NCBI RefSeq assembly: GCF_001612685.1
Contig: NZ_BDAY01000024.1
Coordinates: 33,254 to 97,253, forward strand
Length of the DNA: 64,000 nucleotides
Reading direction: 5' to 3'
Source: Nocardia altamirensis NBRC 108246
Lineage (GTDB): Bacteria > Actinomycetota > Actinomycetes > Mycobacteriales > Mycobacteriaceae
The position numbers and the translations under genes are program-made. The notes under the pieces were generated by a model that ran no database searches, had not been told where the DNA came from, and worked only from the letters and a program-made list of their open reading frames with translations. Positions 62,301 to 64,000 of this stretch are shown in pieces. Positions within the stretch are counted from its first letter, which is position 1, and each line of letters opens with the position of its first letter.

Positions 62301-63560
62301 GCCCGCCCGGACCTGCTCCGGCTGCTCGGCGCGCCTGCTGACGGCCGCTGGCCAAGCAGCGACGCCGCCTGGTCGACGCCAGAACAACTGCTGTACCGGA
62401 TCGCAAGCGCGGGTCCGGAGGTGGCGCCGCAGGTGCTGCCCGAGGAGGTCGCCGAGCTCTTCGAAAGTCTCAGCACCGCAACGGCGTCGGTGCGCGCCAG
62501 TGAGGCGACCCGCAAGTCGACCCGCAGCGCGGTGACGGCGGCACTACAGGAGTTCGATGCCGCGCTCGCCGGCTCCGGCCGCGACTACCGCCTGCAGTGG
62601 GACGCCGCCGACGGACTCACCGTGGTGCAGGTGCAGGACGACGACGGGATGTCGGCACTCGCCGACTTCGCCACCCGCATCGACGGTGCGCGCAAGGATC
62701 AAGAACTCCTGCTCACCGACGCGGAGCGCCGCATCCTGGAGGACGCGCTGCTGACCGGGCTCGCCCAGCAGATCTACGAACGCACCAGCGACGCCCGCGA
62801 TCTCATCGCCAGGATGGGCGCGGAGATGAAGCAGCGGCGGATGTCCTCCGGCAACACCATCGGCGTGCACTGGGTGCTGGCGGACACGCTCTCCGACGCG
62901 GCCCGCGCGATGTGCAAACTGCTCGACCGGGACGCGTCGGCACTCGGCGCGGACGAACTCGCCACCATCCGCGCGCATTTCGCGGCCGAGATCAGGGCGG
63001 CGCGGGCCGCGCACCCGGAACGCTCCTATCCCGAGATCCTCGCGGCCACCTTGGATTACCGCACCTGGCGGGTGTTCTCGTTCACCCTCATCTCCGCCGA
63101 CGGCAGCGAGGACAAGCTCACCGTCGCCAGGCACAGCGCGCTCTCCGGCGGCGAGCAGTCGGTGTCGCTGCACCTGCCGCTCTTCGCGGCCGCGCACGTG
63201 ATGCTGGATTCGGCGGACCCGCAGGCACCACGCCTGCTCGCCCTGGACGAGGCTTTCGCAGGCGTCGACGACAACGGCCGCAGCGAACTGCTCGGCCTCA
63301 GCGTGCAATTCGACCTCGACCTGTTCATGACCGGCTACGACCTGTGGATCACCTACGCGCACGTGCCAGGCTGCGCGCACTACGATCTCGCGCACGCCGC
63401 CGCCGAAAACACCGTCAGCGCAACCCTGCTGGTGTGGGACAGCGGCGACCTGCTCGCCGAACACGACGGCACCGACTTGACCGCAGCCCTCGGCTCCCCC
63501 AACCGCCGCCGCGTCCCAACCACCATCGAAGGCGGTATCGAACTCACCCGGGTCGGCTGA
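59376..63560 (+). CDS. jetC: Wadjet type II JetC-like SMC ATPase (TIGR02680)
   Basis: 1394 aa from ATG 59376. Walker A GPNGSGKT is at residues 39-46, the ABC signature LSGGEQ at 1256-1261 and Walker B LLALDEAF at about 1287-1294. Two long coiled-coil arms (roughly 280-620 and 740-1010) flank a hinge-like region near residues 585-700 (PGAPLWRLVRFADDVTPQAAAGIEAALQAADLLDG). Alu-rich heptads with Ala/Glu/Arg dominate the arms. It would extrude and recognise plasmid DNA for cleavage by JetD. No jetD follows inside the window. Confidence 0.92.
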   Translation: MSLIHGGVRFIPTRAGIVNLWDYRDQEFCFGDGRLVLRGPNGSGKTKALEVLFPFVLDGRIEPRRLNPFAGEERTMKSNLLYRKQESAYSYVWMEFARGRWDDPEAVTVGIGMRATRSSDKVTRWYFVADGRVGVDFSLIGPDDRPFTRKQLAEQIGTDAIMDRPVEYRNAIDARMFGLGTQRYDQLINLILTLRRPQLAKNLDPRGLSQALTDGLRPLDEQLILDAARSFSDMEEVGRTLEGLVHADSATRAFVDVYRKYLAVQAKTDVDQLRTRLDAVTHASTALFAATALRERREAERATAEARAEDADRAYEQALGDRENLQRSSAYEGKQQLDDLADAVRRLETSAGVHGDKSLKARQTLDQRAQEAERARTAVRTASAALSRGEDELRSAAEEAGISWTPLAEAARAEQLTTAVRSHAEERDADVRAVRKALGLMETAAAERTRAERLAERARELSEAAAAEVAHAEAAVVLARTEAAGALRGWWDEHRDVYSPIRDGLFEALDTALAQAGSEEATIAEVLAERTESLLDDIRNERQEARGRAATATAHIAELTAERDRVAAQSDDAPPAFAARTRTTDERPGAPLWRLVRFADDVTPQAAAGIEAALQAADLLDGWICAEVPSKYDSDQFLVPLPAKERPKGRTLADVLVVEEDSDALTVPKQAVADVLASIALHEGKGALPAGIAVGTAGGFRQGIQVGKHQKADAEFIGATARARRRELRLTELAAALEAAAEAQRGAQDQEAEATAELARISAAAKALPRTTAVTSALRAVSETAGMMRSRSEAATQAERDLDQAVGEVTAVEKKLRAAATKHRTPREPRELDALAAAIRHFENTGTGLLRLRTEHEREREREREGEDRYAEAKDLAEAFAEEAEAAATGYQEQLRKLETLREALGAGAADIDQELERARTKIEATKAEQKAARKAANEAIEAIGDAEAAYRTAHESLGTALTEVLADVKALAPYARPDLLRLLGAPADGRWPSSDAAWSTPEQLLYRIASAGPEVAPQVLPEEVAELFESLSTATASVRASEATRKSTRSAVTAALQEFDAALAGSGRDYRLQWDAADGLTVVQVQDDDGMSALADFATRIDGARKDQELLLTDAERRILEDALLTGLAQQIYERTSDARDLIARMGAEMKQRRMSSGNTIGVHWVLADTLSDAARAMCKLLDRDASALGADELATIRAHFAAEIRAARAAHPERSYPEILAATLDYRTWRVFSFTLISADGSEDKLTVARHSALSGGEQSVSLHLPLFAAAHVMLDSADPQAPRLLALDEAFAGVDDNGRSELLGLSVQFDLDLFMTGYDLWITYAHVPGCAHYDLAHAAAENTVSATLLVWDSGDLLAEHDGTDLTAALGSPNRRRVPTTIEGGIELTRVG

Positions 63561-63591
63561 TCCCGCCCCTCGCCCCCGCAGCAGACCTGCG

Positions 63592-63668
63592 AATCCGCAC
63601 CGGTTCTGTAGATCCGCACCCCTTCAGTCGATCCGCACTCGTTCGGGGCCCCAGAACCGGTGCGGATC
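63592..63668. repeat. Hairpin cluster after jetC with repeated ATCCGCAC
   Basis: ATCCGCACCGGTTCTG (63593-63608) is repeated inverted as CAGAACCGGTGCGGAT (63652-63667). ATCCGCAC also occurs at about 63612 and 63631. It starts 30 bp after the jetC stop and could act as a terminator. Confidence 0.6.
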
Positions 63669-63719
63669 CACGGAGGGGGTGCATATAACGGTGTACTCGC
63701 GCGCAGAGGACGTCCTCCC

Positions 63720-63820
63720 GGAGTTGGTCAATTGATCACGAGGTACTGGTGTAGGCATCGCCCGAGAAGCCACCTGCACCATTACCCCCTCGGCACGAAA
63801 CCACCCCCTGGATCCCACAT
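63720..63820 (-). repeat. Dispersed 101-bp element, right copy (inverted)
   Basis: The reverse complement matches 52452-52552 at 95 of 101 positions. It lies 160 bp after the jetC stop, so the two copies enclose an 11.2-kb segment with the recombinase-fold gene, the HTH gene and jetABC. Confidence 0.85.
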
Positions 63821-63910
63821 ACCGGGATCGCGGGTACTTCTGAGACCAGCGAACACAGCCAGCCCGCCCAAACCCCGAAATCCGCACCCCTTCTGGGGAT
63901 CCCACACAGG

Positions 63911-63963
63911 TTCCATACGGTTCACAGAGCCCAGAGCCCAGAGCCTCTGCGAACCGTATGGAA
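63911..63963. terminator. 19-bp-arm inverted repeat near the window end
   Basis: TTCCATACGGTTCACAGAG (63911-63929) pairs with CTCTGCGAACCGTATGGAA (63945-63963) with a single mismatch and a 15-nt loop. No gene is seen between 63561 and 64000. Confidence 0.5.
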
Positions 63964-64000
63964 GGTTTGCGGGATCCCGGTGCGCCCGCGAGAAGCGGCG

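Noticed and set aside
63624..63905. JetD or another gene after jetC
   Set aside because: The frame is built from the dispersed 101-bp repeat and hairpins, and has no match to toprim or DUF2399 motifs.
1..64000. tRNA or rRNA genes
   Set aside because: No T-loop GGTTCRA patterns with paired acceptor arms or rRNA-like stretches were recognised; a tRNAscan run would settle this.

Overview
The window is high-GC actinobacterial DNA, most likely from Nocardia or a close relative in the Mycobacteriales. The main evidence is a conserved block at about 29.5-52.1 kb: mpa, an lppK-like lipoprotein, trmI, a RecB-like nuclease, hisG, hisE, metH and a PAC2-family gene. These run in the same relative order as Rv2115c-Rv2125 of Mycobacterium tuberculosis as I recall it. 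Several F420/deazaflavin-type oxidoreductases, mpa with a GQYL tail, a SigJ-type sigma factor and many TANNNT promoters sitting 5-7 nt before start codons (leaderless mRNAs) fit the same group.

Layout. 1-10.2 kb: the 3' end of a condensation-domain gene, an AraC regulator, a second YidC-type insertase with a small membrane partner, a SigJ-like sigma factor, a NUDIX hydrolase, an AIM24-like protein, an ArsC-family protein, a PAP2-diacylglycerol-kinase fusion, a GT39-type membrane glycosyltransferase and deazaflavin-type reductases. 10.2-19.2 kb: a seven-gene minus-strand operon combining a four-component NMT1-type ABC importer with an LLM-family oxidoreductase, a dihydropyrimidinase/hydantoinase and a beta-ureidopropionase-like amidohydrolase. 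A MocR-type regulator is divergent from it, and the whole looks like an uptake and catabolism locus for pyrimidines or other cyclic ureides. 19.5-29.4 kb: a secreted cyclophilin, a CocE-type lipoprotein hydrolase, a ThiF-like protein, a methyltransferase, a divergent arsR/arsM pair, a TetR-GT39 pair and a Fic AMP-transferase flanked by two near-identical terminators. 29.5-52.1 kb: the core block, interrupted by a sulfate-exporter-like transporter with a translationally coupled 44-aa membrane peptide, a second CocE-type hydrolase beside a TetR-like protein lacking its HTH, and a three-gene operon (2OG-Fe(II) oxygenase, SAM methyltransferase, choline/carnitine acyltransferase).

52.1-64 kb is an accessory island attached to the end of the core block. 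It opens with 1.7 kb of non-coding repeat mosaic. A divergent pair follows (a serine-recombinase-fold protein lacking the catalytic Ser, and an HTH/TPR-type regulator) around tandem 18-bp perfect palindromes, and then a Wadjet type II-like operon, jetA-jetB-jetC. The expected nuclease gene jetD is not visible in the 440 bp after jetC. A 101-bp sequence (95/101 identical) lies in inverted orientation at both edges of this island (52.45 and 63.72 kb).

The observations that best merit follow-up are the Wadjet island with its inverted boundary repeats and missing jetD, the palindrome-centred regulator pair, the oxygenase-methyltransferase-acyltransferase operon, the small coupled membrane peptides, and a decayed duplicate of the metH 3' end beside metH.
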